From assembly GCA_037974965.1 (NCBI GenBank), contig JBBPFI010000004.1, positions 1,116,001 through 1,180,000 on the forward strand: a stretch of DNA of 64,000 nucleotides. The letters run 5' to 3'. The stretch is from Dacryopinax spathularia (Eukaryota; Basidiomycota; Dacrymycetes; Dacrymycetales; Dacrymycetaceae). Positions 11,236-23,527 of this stretch are shown here, piece after piece (within the stretch, counting starts at the first letter, position 1; every line of letters starts with the position of its first letter). A program made the position numbers and the translations under genes. The notes under the pieces were generated by a model, which saw nothing but the letters and a program-made list of their open reading frames with translations, did no database searches and was not told the DNA's origin.

Positions 11236-11849
11236 TCCGTCTATGCACGAGCATACCCGTAGACTCCTCTGTTTCTCTCGCTGCATGATGATCTGTCTGT
11301 AATACCTGCATTATATCATATCAGGATAGCCATCGCCCCAAGTCTGCTTAATGTATGTCACGCCAAAGAGATTTTCGGTGCGGTTGAACGCTATTGCATT
11401 GATGGGTAAAAAGTACACATGATGATCAACCACATGAGGTGCGACTTCCTGTAACCTCGAGAGACACAAAAGGAAACACAGACACCTAATGCCAAAGACA
11501 GGGGGCGGGAGACATGTACCAGGTAGGGAGAGAGAGACCAGATATACCAACGGTTAAGGTCGCGCGTGACGACGGTGTGCAAGACGGCAGCGACCAGACC
11601 AGATTGAGGGTGGCAAGACGGGGGGGTGTAGGCAGGTTCTTCTATATGCAATCGGTAAAGAGCGAAAGGCGTCGACTGCGACTTGATTTGCGGAATGGGG
11701 CCGCATGGGACGACCGTATGAGCCCGTGAACCCAGCGGGATCGTACTACATTATAACCAGAAGATAGAAAGGGAACGAGGATGAGCTCGTTCAGGGGCCG
11801 TGCCATAACAGAACACGGTGGCCCGGAATCAAGAAAGTCGTAAACCAGC
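11236..11849. other. Convergent intergenic region
   Basis: About 610 bp between the stops of myotubularin (+) and SAM synthetase (-). It holds two 3' UTRs facing each other. No coding frame, repeat or RNA gene was recognised. Confidence 0.5.
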
Positions 11850-13268
11850 TCAGAGCTTGAGCTGCTTCGGCTTCTCCCAGCTGTATGCCGGGTTGCCGAA
11901 GTGGCCGTAAGAGGCAGTGGCGAGGTATTGGGGCTTCTGGAGGTTAAGCTCCTTGACGATGACACCCGGACGGAGGTCCCAGTTCTTCTTGATGATCTCG
12001 GTGAGCTCCTCGTCGGACACCTTGCCGGTGCCGTACGAGTCGACGAAGATGGACAGCGGCTCGGCAACGCCGATAGCGTACGAGAGCTGGACGAGCGCAC
12101 GGCGGGCGAGGCCGGCAGCAACAAGGGACTTGGCGATCCAGCGGGCGGTATATGCGGCAGAACGGTCGACCTTGGACCAGTCCTTGCCAGAGAAGGCTCC
12201 ACCACCGTGGGCACCCCATCCACCGTACGAGTCGACGATGATCTTACGGCCGGTAAGACCAGCATCACCCTGAGGACCACCAATGACGAAGCGGCCGGAG
12301 GGTTGAATCTGTTTCTCCGTTCAGTATTTCCGTTTCAACCCAGGGAAACAGAGCTAACTCACGTGGTAGACGGTGCGCTCATCGAGCAGCTTTTCCGGGA
12401 TGGTGGTCTTGATGATCTTCTCCAAGATCTCCTTGCGGAGGTCCTCAGTCGAGATCTCCTCAGCGTGCTGGGTGGAGATAACGACGGTGTCAACACGGAG
12501 AGGAATGGTGGCACCACCCTCCTTCTTGTACTCAATGGTGACTTGAGTCTTAGAGTCGGGGCGGAGCCACGGGAGGCTGCCGTTGCGGCGAGCATCGGAC
12601 ATTGCCTTGTTCAGCTTGTGGGCGAGCATGATCGTCAGGGGCATGTACTCGGGCGTCTCGTCGGTGGCATAGCCGAACATGATACCCTGGTCACCAGCAC
12701 CGATGTTCTCAAGTGCACCGTGGTCGAGACCCTGGGCAATATCGGGCGACTGCTGCTCGATGGCAACGAGGATGTTGCAGGTCTTGTAGTCGAAGCCCTT
12801 CTCGGACGAGTCGTACCCGATCTGCTTGATGGTGTTGCGGATGATGGCCTGGTAGTCCAGCTGGGTCTTGGTGGTGATCTCACCGAAGACCATCACCATG
12901 CCGGTCTTGGTGGCAGTCTCGCAAGCAACCTTGGAGTAGGGGTCGCCAGCAAGGCAGGCATCGAGCTACAGTGGAGAGGCATGCCTGTCAGCTTAACTGC
13001 GCCTTAACGCCACCAGCTTAGGCACCAACTCACGATAGCATCGGAAACCTGATCAGCGATCTTGTCTATACAGCATTCATGTCAGTAACGCGTCCTTCGC
13101 GCGTGCACGGCTACCAACTGTACCTGGGTGACCCTCGCCGACCTAAAAATTGAATGTCAGTTTGGATTCAGACCGTTGGGGACGTGTCGGATAACGCACG
13201 GATTCGGAGGTAAAGAGGAAGTGGCCGGGGGCCAGCTTAGTAGAAGCGACGTGACCGTTGGTAGTCAT
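11850..13268 (-). CDS. S-adenosylmethionine synthetase
   Basis: Exons 13268-13200, 13142-13124 (19 nt), 13065-13034 (32 nt), 12965-12363, 12308-11850; 393 aa, the normal length of eukaryotic enzymes. It makes S-adenosylmethionine from methionine and ATP, the cell's main methyl donor. Signature motifs are present: [17 protein letters not shown] (substrate and ATP site), [18 protein letters not shown], and [19 protein letters not shown]. The first motif is assembled across the 19-nt exon, which encodes only VGEGHP, and the join that follows. Codons are strongly biased to C/G endings, as expected of a highly expressed gene. The protein ends [10 protein letters not shown]. Confidence 0.96.
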
Positions 13269-14343
13269 TGTAACTGTAATGGGTCGTCTAAGAGGGGGGG
13301 ATTAACAAGAGAGAAGGGGAGAAGGTGGTGGACAGAGAGAAAGATGGTTGAGACGGTGATGGGAAGGGAATGGACAGCGCTGGGGGAGTTAAGCTGGCGT
13401 TAAAGGGTTGCAGAACGGTCAGTCGGCTTGTACATTTTTATTGCCGAACCCCCAAATTCGGAAGCATCCATGGCGCAATTCCACCGTGCTGACCCCTTCC
13501 CTCTTCATCCCCCTCGGCCGAGGCTTGCCGGGCCTATGCGTCTCTACTATCTCCCTATTACTACAACACACTCTCTTTTGCTCGAAATCATAACTACTAC
13601 GCTTCCCATATCTTCGTGTACACGTACTACTAAACTCGCTTCATGCACTGATATTACCATCTTCAGTCCCTATTTTCCCATCTCTAACCCACATTCACCT
13701 TCATATGAATCCCTAGATCGTCTTCACCGCGGAGGTCAGATAATCATCACGGCGTAAACGATTAGCTAGCAGTGCTCCAAGACAACGGTTGTACCAGCAC
13801 AGAGACCGCCAGAATGCGGGCGGACTATGAGAAGACAAGACTGGGAACGAAGTTCAGGCCAACAAGACAGTTTGTGCTCGTTGTTTACGTCTTTTGCTGC
13901 AAGACAGCCTGCGATAAACACGCGGCGCACGTTCTTCAGACCCTTCTTTGGCTCATTTCACCGCACCGGAAGTACGTTCATCCACCCCATCTCGCTGGTT
14001 CTTTACCGCCATCCTGCAACGTAATAAGGCGAAAGGAATGGCCACAGCGCTGGAACGCATCCACACATTCGCCACCTCAGAAATGACCGACAAAGGCCTT
14101 CGCCAAGACACAACTGCAGATCACGGCGGCTGGTGGAATCTAGAGCGCCTGCATATAGATATTACAGGTCGAGCAGATAATTGTCTGCGTAGAATAGTGA
14201 TGTGATTGGACATTACGAAAATGGCATGATAAGGATCCGATCTACGAACTATGCAGTCCGTGGGACTAGGTGAATGGTCATAACAATCCGACATCGCCTT
14301 CTCCAGCCTGACAGTTGCTTCGTGTCGGGTAATGCGTTTCCAT
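13269..14343. other. Intergenic region upstream of SAM synthetase
   Basis: About 1.07 kb between the start of SAM synthetase and the stop of mS38, both on the minus strand. It should carry the SAM synthetase promoter and the mS38 3' UTR. The part from 13560 to 13720 is AT- and pyrimidine-rich. Open frames on the + strand show no domain. Confidence 0.45.
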
Positions 14344-15182
14344 CTATTTGCCCAGACGGATACGTTCAGCGCGTTGAGCCTAGAATGATAATCAGTCAAA
14401 GAAGGTTAGTCGAGAGTAGGGCATTGCTTACACGTCTCCGCTTCTTATACCTAGTGAAAACGAAAATATGTCAGCCACGACCTAATCTTGCCAACACGTA
14501 TGACTCACTTATGCTTCGACATCTTCTTTCTTCTCTTCCTCTTCACACTGTCCATGCTCACGACAGCGTCGAACGGTCCACTCTCGGTCCTCCCCTCCAG
14601 CTGGGCCATGACAGTATCCCAGTCCTTCTCTGCGCCTAGCTTGCTCATCACGAGCGCCCGAGCGAGCAGACGCGCCGCATCGGCCTCAGCCTCCTTATCG
14701 ACTTCTTCTGGCAGATTTGAGGGGACAGTGGGCGGTAATGCGACTGACAGCAGAGGTCGGTCAAGCGCATAGAAGCGCTGCATCGTCAATGCGTTGAGAG
14801 ACAGCTGTGGGTGATCGGTAGGTGGGAGCGTAGGTGACGGCCACGTAAGCGCGTTCGCGATCGAGATAGACATGGATGGTGTGGGTGATGCAGGCTGAGC
14901 AGACGCGCCAGCTGTCGGCTTGACGTCCGCTACTGGCTTGCTCTCTGCCAGTCCATCAACAGCGGCAAGCTCCACTCCATCGGCTTTCTGCGCATCTCTG
15001 CCCACTACTGGGCCAGGCTGAGCGCCGGTAGCAGCAGGAGGTTGTCGCTGCCCCTGAGCTTGCTGCTGCTTTGCAGTGGTAGCTCTGAACCATGATCGCC
15101 CCTGTTTGTTGGACAAGAACGAGTAACTTCGTCGCGCCGTAAGCGGTTGACTTCGTAAGAACGTCCTCGGCACCCAGGACAT
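14344..15182 (-). CDS. Mitoribosomal small-subunit protein mS38 / Cox24-like
   Basis: Exons 15182-14509, 14450-14432 (19 nt), 14379-14344; 242 aa. The conserved C-terminal Cox24/AURKAIP1 (DUF1713) segment is assembled only after splicing: MDSVKRKRRKKMSKHK, then YKKRRRAQRAERIRLGK. Known role: a basic tail protein of the mitochondrial small ribosomal subunit near the decoding centre; yeast Cox24 is also needed for COX1 mRNA maturation. The N-terminus MSWVPRTFLRSQPLTARRSY resembles a mitochondrial targeting sequence and fixes the start. About 180 residues of low-complexity Gln/Ala/Pro sequence lie between. The 19-nt exon sits inside the conserved domain. Confidence 0.85.
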
Positions 15183-16440
15183 GGCCTGTCTGTCGGGGTG
15201 TAGAGAGAGAGGGGGGAAAGCACTGGATGTGCGGGAGATGAGTAGGGAGTGAGGAGGGCTGATATGCGCGACGGGCGGTGGCCCGACTAGCCGGAAGGGA
15301 TTGATCACGGAGGCAGACCGCCGTCTTGCCGAGCCTGTTTGTTGCTCATGAGACGAGCGTCATTGTACACCATTCCAGTGCGGGCTATGGCGCCCTGTGC
15401 GACTTGATGGTAGTACTTGCTTGCATCAATCTCTCCGACAATGGTCTCTGCGCAACAAGGCCCCGTAACTCCAGCAAAGATCTCATCTTCTACACAAGCT
15501 GGGGATCGTCACGAGAAAATTCATTGAAAGAATTCCCTCGATTCTTCTAATATTAGGGTCCAACAAGAAGCCCACTTTATGAAGAGCAAGTGATGAGCTC
15601 TGGCGTGAGCTGCCGAAGAGTTGAGCTGCGATGCAGCGGTATCCGTCCACCTCTGAGCAGTTCTATATATGCTAGAGGTGGTCTGCGGTACAGGTCCGGA
15701 TGGTACAGGACGCGCTACAATCGCTTGTCACTCATAATGGACGGGTTTGATATGTTGCACTCGTGTCCGCGCTCCTTACTTCCCATTAGCCATGCAGGAG
15801 AAACTGAAGGGAAGCATAGCCTGGCATGAAAGCCGGCATATATACGAGACATCTCAACGCTCCGTCAAACGTCGCAGCTCTCGCACGACAACAATGACTG
15901 TCAGCGAGGCCTCAGAACTCACGCCTGCTCACCGAGAGGTCAGAAGCTGGAAAGGCGGTCATGATCCCAGTGCAGGTATTGCTTGCGGTCCAAAGGCGCC
16001 CAGGATTGGTCGGACACCTTTGCGAGACCCAAGGGGGTTCACCGTCATCCGTGAATCAATGAAGCCAGTAGGAGATTCGAGCAAGATATCCCAAAACGGT
16101 TTCATCAGGTACCCAGTAGAGTTGATGCCATGGACATGCCGCAAGCTGAGCGAATGAGATGAGTGCACCGGAGTTTCGTCGAGCACCAAGTAGGAGGCAT
16201 TGGGCAAGCCAGTTCACCGTCAGCACGGACCACCGTGCGCACGGCTCAAGAGTAGACGCAGACACCGTGTCCACACCTCAGCTTGTGGCATCCATTCAGG
16301 CTTCAGTCGGAGCGCACGCCGCCGAACTTTAAATCTCGCATGCAACGTCGTCACATTAGCCCGCAGACGGCGCCAACTGAAAAATACAGAGGTCGAAGGA
16401 GACAGGCCCAACACATGCACCTCTAACACCCTCTACTCCT
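15183..16440. other. Intergenic region, no gene supported
   Basis: This 1.26-kb stretch lies between the mS38 start and the eS21 stop, both minus strand. Open frames exist on both strands around 15750-16270 (up to 136 codons), but they overlap, lack a convincing start and match no family I know. It should contain the mS38 promoter and the eS21 3' UTR. Confidence 0.45.
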
Positions 16441-16862
16441 CTACTTCTGGTACGACCAGACGTTCTTCAGCACTGTACTTTTATCAGCATACTTGTGGAA
16501 GATAGAAAAGAGGCAATAGGACGTACGACCAGCCTTCGTTGCCAGCCTGTTGACAGAGTCGTCCGACTCGCCCTGGGAGCGCACATCGCCGGAGATGGCG
16601 AAGGTCGTGGAGGTACCCAGAGCCTTGCCCTCAGCGTCGACGTCGGCAATGGAGATCTGCACGGATGCGTGATCCTTGGAGGTGATGAGGCGGTCTACGT
16701 TGCCCCAGTCAGTACTCGCATACACATCGCTGTGTTGAGATTGTGCGCACTGGTCACGGAGCATTTCCGGGGGACGTAGAGGTCAACGAGAGTTCCCTGA
16801 GCATACTGTCAGCGTGCTATCGTCCATCTCTAATGTTTTGCTCGTACCTTGTCGTTCTCCAT
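16441..16862 (-). CDS. RPS21: Cytosolic 40S ribosomal protein eS21 (RPS21)
   Basis: Exons 16862-16848 (15 nt), 16796-16751, 16694-16527, 16472-16441; 86 aa against the usual 83-87. The first exon encodes only MENDK. The spliced protein reads GTLVDLYVPRKCSVTNRLI, then TSKDHASVQISIADVD, DDSVNRLATKAG and LLKNVWSYQK, near-identical to the family throughout. It is a small 40S subunit protein involved in 3' end processing of 20S rRNA. Splitting after the first few codons is typical of fungal ribosomal protein genes. It shares a 285-bp divergent promoter (16863-17147) with the RCC1-repeat gene. Confidence 0.95.
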
Positions 16863-17147
16863 TTTTGGCGTCGATGAGCAGAGTACCGTTGGTGGTGGGA
16901 GACGACGAGCTCGAGGGTGCGAGATGAAAATGTACAGTTTCTCTCGACACTGCCACTTAGTGATCTTCACGTGGCTTTTTACGGCCGGAGCCGAAGTGCC
17001 GCCGTGTCTTGTCAGGGTTCGCGCGTGATCGTCGATCGCGCTTGGAACGAAGGGAGCCCTGAACCAGTTGCAAGCGGCCGTCACAAGGACAAACCCCTGG
17101 TCGTGCGACGGTCTCTGTCCTCTTGCCTCCTTCCCTTCAAGCGCAAG

Positions 17148-18942
17148 ATGTTCGCAGCTGGCGTCAAGCGTACTCTGAGGGGATCCCGGCTCCAAGGGCG
17201 GCAAGTCTCGCTCGCTCTCGCTGCAGCGGTCGGAGTAACAGCTGTGACGGTCGTCTCCGCGCGAGTCGTGTACAACGATGCCGCCGAGGCGAAGAAGAGG
17301 CCGGCCCAGCCTATCGTCGTGGTCGAGCCGCCTCAGGATCATACGGACAATATGACGGCCTGGTCGTGGGGCTCGAACGACTATAAAGTCGCATCCTCCT
17401 CCGCTTCCACAAGCAGTGCCATCAAGACACCGCAACCCTTGCCGCATCTCTCAGGCGTTGCATTGCGTGATCTGGTCCTACACGAGAAACATGGTGCCTG
17501 CGTCGACGCTGCAGGAAATGTTTATCAGTGGGGAGATGGGTTCTTCGATGGCACCTCGACCGAAGCGAGAAAACCTAAGCTCACGTTGAAGGGCAAGGAT
17601 ATTCAGAGTCTGTCGGTTACGGCCCATAAGGTGTATGCGCTGTCGAAGTCGGGCAAGGTGTATGTGCTCTCCGCGGATGAGTCAAAACAGGGGCAGATGG
17701 TCGAGCCGAGCTCGTGGTGGACTCTGCCATTTCTATGGCCGAGAAGAACGAACGTGAATTATGTGGAGCTGGAACCTGATTCTGCCCTGACTAGTACGGA
17801 GAAGTGAGTCATTGTCGTATTTCTGCTGGAACACGTGCTGAGCTTTGAGAAGGTTCACCTCGATCTCATCAGGGCGTGATCACGTATTAGCCCTCACATC
17901 TTCTGGACGTTCATTCGCACATCCCGCCAATGCCAACGCCAACGCCTATGGCCAGCTCGGCCTGACCCAAGTGACTATCACCTCGCCCACCGATCCCAAG
18001 AAGGAAGAAACAGTCGAGCTGCTGCCCAAAGCCGCCAAGGATCCTCTGGAGAAGGCAACACCATGGGTACGACCCGCCCCAGAGGTACCTCTGAATTTCG
18101 GCGACGAAAAGGACATCAAGTGGTGCACCAAGCTGCATGAGATCCCGAGTCTCAAGGGGGTTACGGCAAAACAGCTTGTCGCTGGCGGGAGGAGCAGCTA
18201 CCTCTTGACCGCGAACGATGGCCGAGTGCTCGCTTGGGGCGCGAACGAATTTGGTCAACTGGGACTTGGGGCCAACATCACCCTCACGTCCGTGCCCGTG
18301 CCGACAGAAGTCGCCCTCTACAAGTTGTACCCGCGCGGTACGAACGTCAAGTGCACGCATATCTCGGCTGGCGGAGATATTGTCTATTATACCGTTGAGA
18401 GGACTACCGCGGTTGATAAGACGCCCGTTGTGGATGTGCTTGCGGCTGGCATGGGTCAATGGGGCATGCTGGGCAATGGGCTGTACAATCAGGTTCAAGG
18501 AGCTCCGGTCAAAGTGAAGGCCGTGAGCGGCATTATGGAATGTAAGCCATACCATTCTAGACCGCTAAACAACTACTGACCTCCGCTAGTCAATGATGCA
18601 ACGCAGGCACTGGAAGCAATACCACCTCGTGCCATATCCGTCTCGCCGACTGGCCATGCTCTCCTCACGCTGGATGCGATCTCCGATACGAATGCAGGCT
18701 ATGACGTCCTAGCATGGGGTCAAAATCGCTCGTATGAGCTCGGCAACGGCAAGCAAGCTGCAATCCCGATTCCCGGATATGTCAAGGCTTTCAGAGAGGA
18801 ACCCGGAAAGAGGTTGATGGTTCGGGAGACGAAGAAAGAGGTGAAGGATCTGGAAGGTAAGGTAAGAGGAAAGAATGTCCCCGTGCAGGAGACAGTTGTT
18901 GCTGGATGGGGCTGCACCGCTGTCTACTGGAAGATAGTATGA
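17148..18942 (+). CDS. RCC1-repeat mitochondrial protein (Fmp25-like)
   Basis: Exons 17148-17803, 17853-18541, 18590-18942; 565 aa. A basic N-terminus and a hydrophobic stretch at about residues 20-42 (ALAAAVGVTAVTVVSARVVY) suggest mitochondrial import and an inner-membrane anchor. RCC1-type blades follow: WSWGSNDYK, ISSGRDHVLALTSSGR, AYGQLGL, VLAWGANEFGQLGLG, GMGQWGMLGNGLYNQ, VLAWGQNRSYELGNG. Yeast Fmp25 is a mitochondrial RCC1-family protein linked to respiratory complex III assembly; the same role here is inference. Introns are 48-49 nt. The first acceptor (GAAG) is poor, so a few residues around position 219 are uncertain. Confidence 0.82.
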
Positions 18943-19182
18943 TCTCACTGGTATATCCTCCTGGATCTCTGTATGACTTACTTGTACACTACGCTCCTTG
19001 TTCTCCACTCCCCACTCTTCGCATTAGTTGGCCTGCACATCAATGGAAGTAATAGCATCCGCTCACGCGTCGTCTCATGAAGTCGCGTCTTCCCTTGTCC
19101 CTGGGACGCGTCCCTCCGCCACTTTATTGTCCTTTGCGTCACCGAAGCGCTCATCTACCAGACATGCTATGAACAAAGGCAG

Positions 19183-22100
19183 ATGGACGACCTCTCGACC
19201 TCCAGCTCGGTCTCTTCTGTCCCTCTATCCAGCCTCTCGAGGACAGACTTCGAGCTAGTCGAGGAGATCATCAACCTTGCCCCTGTTACTGGGTCTTCTA
19301 TCGGCGCGCTGACCGATGCGTACGAGAAGGTGCTCGATGCGCATGGACTGGAGGAGGACGCTGTATTGTATCGGGTGCTGCTGAAGCTGCATGCCGTAAG
19401 AGCGCCATCGTGGAGGGAGAGATGGGAGATCCTGAAGAAGGTCAACGGCGTCGTGCGAAATGCCCATATGGAGGAGGATGGGACAGAGTACTCTGCAAGC
19501 GAGGGTGCAAGTGAGACGGAGAGTGAGGGTACGGTGGAGGCCGAAAGACCGCGACATACCGACTCGCCGATGATCCGGGCAAGGTCATACCGGGAGTCGA
19601 CGCCGACCTACGTGCCGCCGACGATGCCCAAGTCTGCGGTTCGCGGCGCGTTGCCCACTCCTGCGCCCTCAGAGGTCTCCCGCGCTGTACATTGGAAGGA
19701 CAACGCCGCACCTCCAAGATCAATCCAGACCCTCCGGAAGCCACCACCCCCACCCCCCACTGTGCAACACAGCACAATAGTCCGATCGCAGACAACCCCT
19801 TCACTCGTCAACGTATCACGTCGACTGTTCGAGAAAGCCGCCTCTCCACCGCGTTTACGGTCGAGCGCCGGTGCATCAGCTCGTCCCAGCCCAGCTGTGC
19901 GCCTACTTCCGGATCGAACAAGGCCTCTGGAGCATATGCGCGTGAACGCCCCTCCGAGAATTCCACCACGGCGAGAACCTGAGGAGCCTGGTGGACCCGA
20001 TGCATGGGAGCTTATGAAGATGGAGCGGGATGCGGATGATTTCAGGAGGAATGTCGCGATGAATATATGTTTTCAGCGCTGGAGAGACCGGACCGAGATT
20101 CTCGTGGTATGTTGCTCAATGAGCACCCTTCGTATCGCTTGCTGACAATGAGAACAGGACAACTACGCCCAAGTTGCCCGTGCGGCAGACGAGATCAACC
20201 TCCGAGAATATCTTGATATCTGGCGTACGCGGCTAGCACGGCATCGAGACCTCGTTCCTCGAGCAGCAAACGTCGACCGCATACGTCGACTGATGGAGTT
20301 CTGGCGTTCGTGGAAAGACAGAAAGAAGGAGAGGGATAGAAAGCGAATGGTGCAGGATCTGAGGCAGCGGATGTTAGCGGTGAGAGATATCTGGGAGAGC
20401 AGACTCGTGAGGGAATCATGGGAGGTGAGTCATGCGCGACTCCAATTAGCGCATACATCTAACATTTTGTTGCGCAGAAATGGCTCCAAGCACACCGCAC
20501 GCGGCGTGCAATCCAGTTCCATAACGCGATTGTGGTCGACCGGGCATTCGGCACATGGCTCGGTAAAGCGAAGCACCTCCAAGCACTTTCTGCTTGGGCG
20601 GACGAGATCGTAGCCGTGAAGGAGGAGCGGATATTCCTGCATGCTTGGGAGACATGGAAGCATGGAGCCCGGCTGCGTGTTGTCGAGTGGGCTGTGATCC
20701 GGAGACGCAACTTCCACCGAGTAGCTGGCGCCTTCGACTTATGGCGACGCAATACGTACGTTACGTTCTCTCTTTCGTAAAGCCGAAGTTGATAGTTGCT
20801 TAGCCAAGACAATGTCCTGGCTGGCGCGCTATCCAAGCGGTTCGCCCTATCACATGCGCTACAGAAATGGAGGACAAAGTATGCGGCTGTAAAGGCTCTC
20901 TCGCGCAAAGCACGCATGTTCGCGGATGTGCGCGACAAGGTTCTGTTATTCGGAGCGCTCAAGACTTGGGTGGCCGAAGAACGATGCGTGCTGGTAGTGC
21001 GCATCATGGAGAAACGCTTGGCGGCAACTTCGTTGCAGAAGTGGTCCAAACGAATGCAGCATGTGTTGCAGTTAGACGGTGAGTCATTTGCGCTTCATGG
21101 GTGCATTGGTTCCTGACGAAGAGAAGATCGTGCCATGGACTTCTCCTATGAGATCGACTGCAAACATGCAATCAACTGCTGGCACACCTGGAGATCGCGT
21201 GTCGATGCTCATCGGGACACAGAGAAACTTGCCGACCAATACCATGCGTCTCGCTTGTGCATACACAGCATCGGTAAATGGCGGGCAGCGCTAAATCAGC
21301 TCGGTGTGAACCGAAGAAGAGCTCGGATGGCTCATCAAGCGCTCTTGTTGACGTCGACGTGGAAGTCATGGCAGAATGCGCTCGCACGACGGAGGCAGCA
21401 GCAATGGGCTGCAAAGGTTGAACAGGAGAGGCTCCGAGTCGCTTTTCACCGTGAGACATTCTTTCCTCCCATACACTTGTTGACTAACCCCGGGTATAGA
21501 TTGGATCGCAGTGGCTCGTCGAGAACGCACACATAGGCTCTTGGTTCAAGCATTCCAAGCACATGCTAATAGCGTAAGTTTCTCTAAAAATATACTTGGG
21601 AGTTGCTGAACGGTATGTACAGCGGGTCAAAGCTGCTCTGCTGTCGAAATGGGTCATCCGCACCGCCGATATCAAGCTTCAGAACATGCGGGCAGCGGAA
21701 GACTCCGATGGCAAGCTGCTGAGGTCAGTAACATTTCGATCTGAGCCCATATATTTGATCTCATTTGCCTGCAGGGCTATGTTTACGAATTGGATGGATC
21801 GGATGCAGATACACCAAGAGAATGTAAGCCTGATGCAGAGCTTCCGAGACCTCAAGCAAGAAGGTACGCTCACGAGAGCAATGCGTGGCTCGCGCTGATT
21901 TCTGACGTCCTAGATGAATTGCGTCGTGTCTTCCACCATTGGGTCAATCTTGCTCGAAGAGCCCGTGCGCGGCGACGGAGGTTGCAGCGGCGGGAACAAG
22001 AAGCTAAACTGGCCACAATGTCTGTTGCTTGGGAGGTCTGGAGAGATCGTTTCCGGGAAAGACAGTTACGCGATGCGGTAAGCAGGCTGTGTATCTCTAA

Positions 22101-22881
22101 CGTTGCATTGCTAACACTGGGATAGGAGTGGGAGGTGTTGATCCGAAACCAAAGACTGACTCTCAAACTCGCCTTCGATAGATGGAAGAAGCGATCTCAT
22201 GTGAGTCTTGGATACGAATTATCCTCACGCAAGCTGATTGTTCGAAGTTTCTGCCTGCCGTACATTTCTCAACCATGCAAGTTCGAGCGCATGTATGGAG
22301 GGTCTGGCGGGCGGCTCTGCCGAATGCGCAACGGGCTCGGCAAGCGGATATGTTCCACAAAAGACAACTGTTGGGTAAGTTCCCGCGTTAACATATCTCG
22401 AAGGGGTATTCATCTTCTCTCAGGCGAGTTCTTCCAAAAGTGGAAGGGCGCATACAAGACTTCTATCGCGAAGAAGGCGATTGCGTACGTTGGCATTGAT
22501 TGTATACGAGGTGCTTGAGCTGACATCTGTGCTAGTCGTGCTCGAGCCATGAGGACAGGACGAACAAGTCTCCCCGCTTTTCCCGTTGCGGCTGTATCGT
22601 CCCTCCCCAGTTCTTCGTCTGCGAGACGGTTACCACCCACTCCGTCGGATTCGGAGACATCTCCACCATCACCAACAATGGATCTACCACATGGTGCTGG
22701 CCATCGCACCATAGACGGCGCTGGAATTGCCAGATCCAAGGAAAACCACGATCCCCGCCGGGCTCAGTCTGTGACACCGGCTGTTGCTCGTGTATCGAAG
22801 ACCGGCAACGGAGAGTCTACATCCCGAGATCGTCTATGGAAAGAGTTACTGAAAGCCCGATCGGAATCACGGCAAAGATGA
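19183..22881 (+). CDS. SFI1: Sfi1-like centrin-binding spindle pole protein
   Basis: Thirteen exons: 19183-20106, 20158-20424, 20478-20755, 20804-21078, 21127-21450, 21500-21573, 21623-21723, 21775-21863, 21914-22077, 22126-22200, 22248-22374, 22424-22484, 22536-22881; 1034 aa. From about residue 295 on, the protein is a long run of degenerate helical repeats with spaced Trp and a basic stretch, such as CFQRWRDR, LDIWRTRLARHRD, LMEFWRSWKDRKKER, HAWETWKHGAR, ALQKWRTKYAAV, AWEVWRDRFRER and AFDRWKKRS. That is the Sfi1 pattern, in which each repeat binds one centrin; Sfi1-centrin fibres drive spindle-pole-body duplication. The N-terminus is acidic then Pro-rich; the tail is Ser/Pro-rich, possibly kinase-regulated. 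All twelve introns are 47-53 nt. Confidence 0.88.
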
Positions 22882-23527
22882 CCTACAGTTGGATACCTTT
22901 ACATTACACTTCTATACCCCAAGACAGATTGTCATGCATTTCTGTAATATTGCCATCCGACCCAGTTCGCAATGACGAAATACGATCCAGTAGGTATGAG
23001 CAGGAGAAAGAAGTACTTGTAGTGTCGGTCTTCCGCCAAGACCCGAAATACCTGGGATGTTATGTACATTCAACAGCTGTTTCTTCCTTTGTGCTTTAGA
23101 TAGCCCTCACCTCAAAGCCTGTGTACGCATACAATGATTCCGCGCACAGGGCGCTAGAAGCACACAGGAAAAAGAGGAGAGACACAATAATGACGATACG
23201 ACCTGCCACCTCCAGAGATAGAGACCGCATGGTCGCGGTCGTAGGAGCAGGAGTTCGAGGACCCTGGACAAACAGTACGAGAATGGCTTCGTGCATAGAA
23301 CGATCACGTGAAGGTCAGCCTCCGCGAAGTCATTCACCAAATCGGGTATGTCTTGGCGAGTCTCGCAAGTGCGGCTGGAGCCGTCCGATTCAACCTCCGC
23401 GGCGACATGATCGCCGCATCTGAAAAAGTATATAAGGTTTATCGACCTTCTTCTGCTCTCTGATCTGCCAAAGAAACGTATCATCGACCTGCTGTAGACC
23501 CGTCTTCGAGAAAGCAAAAACCACACA
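22882..23527. other. Intergenic region upstream of the NmrA-like gene
   Basis: About 650 bp holding the SFI1 3' UTR and the NmrA-like promoter. Frames on the minus strand (23107-23660) overlap the NmrA start and have no recognisable content. A TATA box near the 3' end is listed separately. Confidence 0.5.
23429..23436 (+). promoter_or_regulatory. TATA box of the NmrA-like gene
   Basis: TATATAAG lies about 95 bp upstream of the ATG at 23528 in an otherwise GC-rich context. TATA promoters in fungi often mark inducible genes, which would suit a stress-responsive redox sensor, but that is inference. Confidence 0.5.

Noticed and set aside
11901-13007. 368-codon open frame on the + strand
   Set aside because: It mirrors the SAM synthetase exons on the opposite strand; strong C/G third-position bias removes antisense stops. 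Its translation has no domain.
15747-16274. Overlapping open frames on both strands, up to 136 codons
   Set aside because: Some translations look protein-like, but there is no ATG-led start, no splice pattern and no known motif, and the frames compete with each other.
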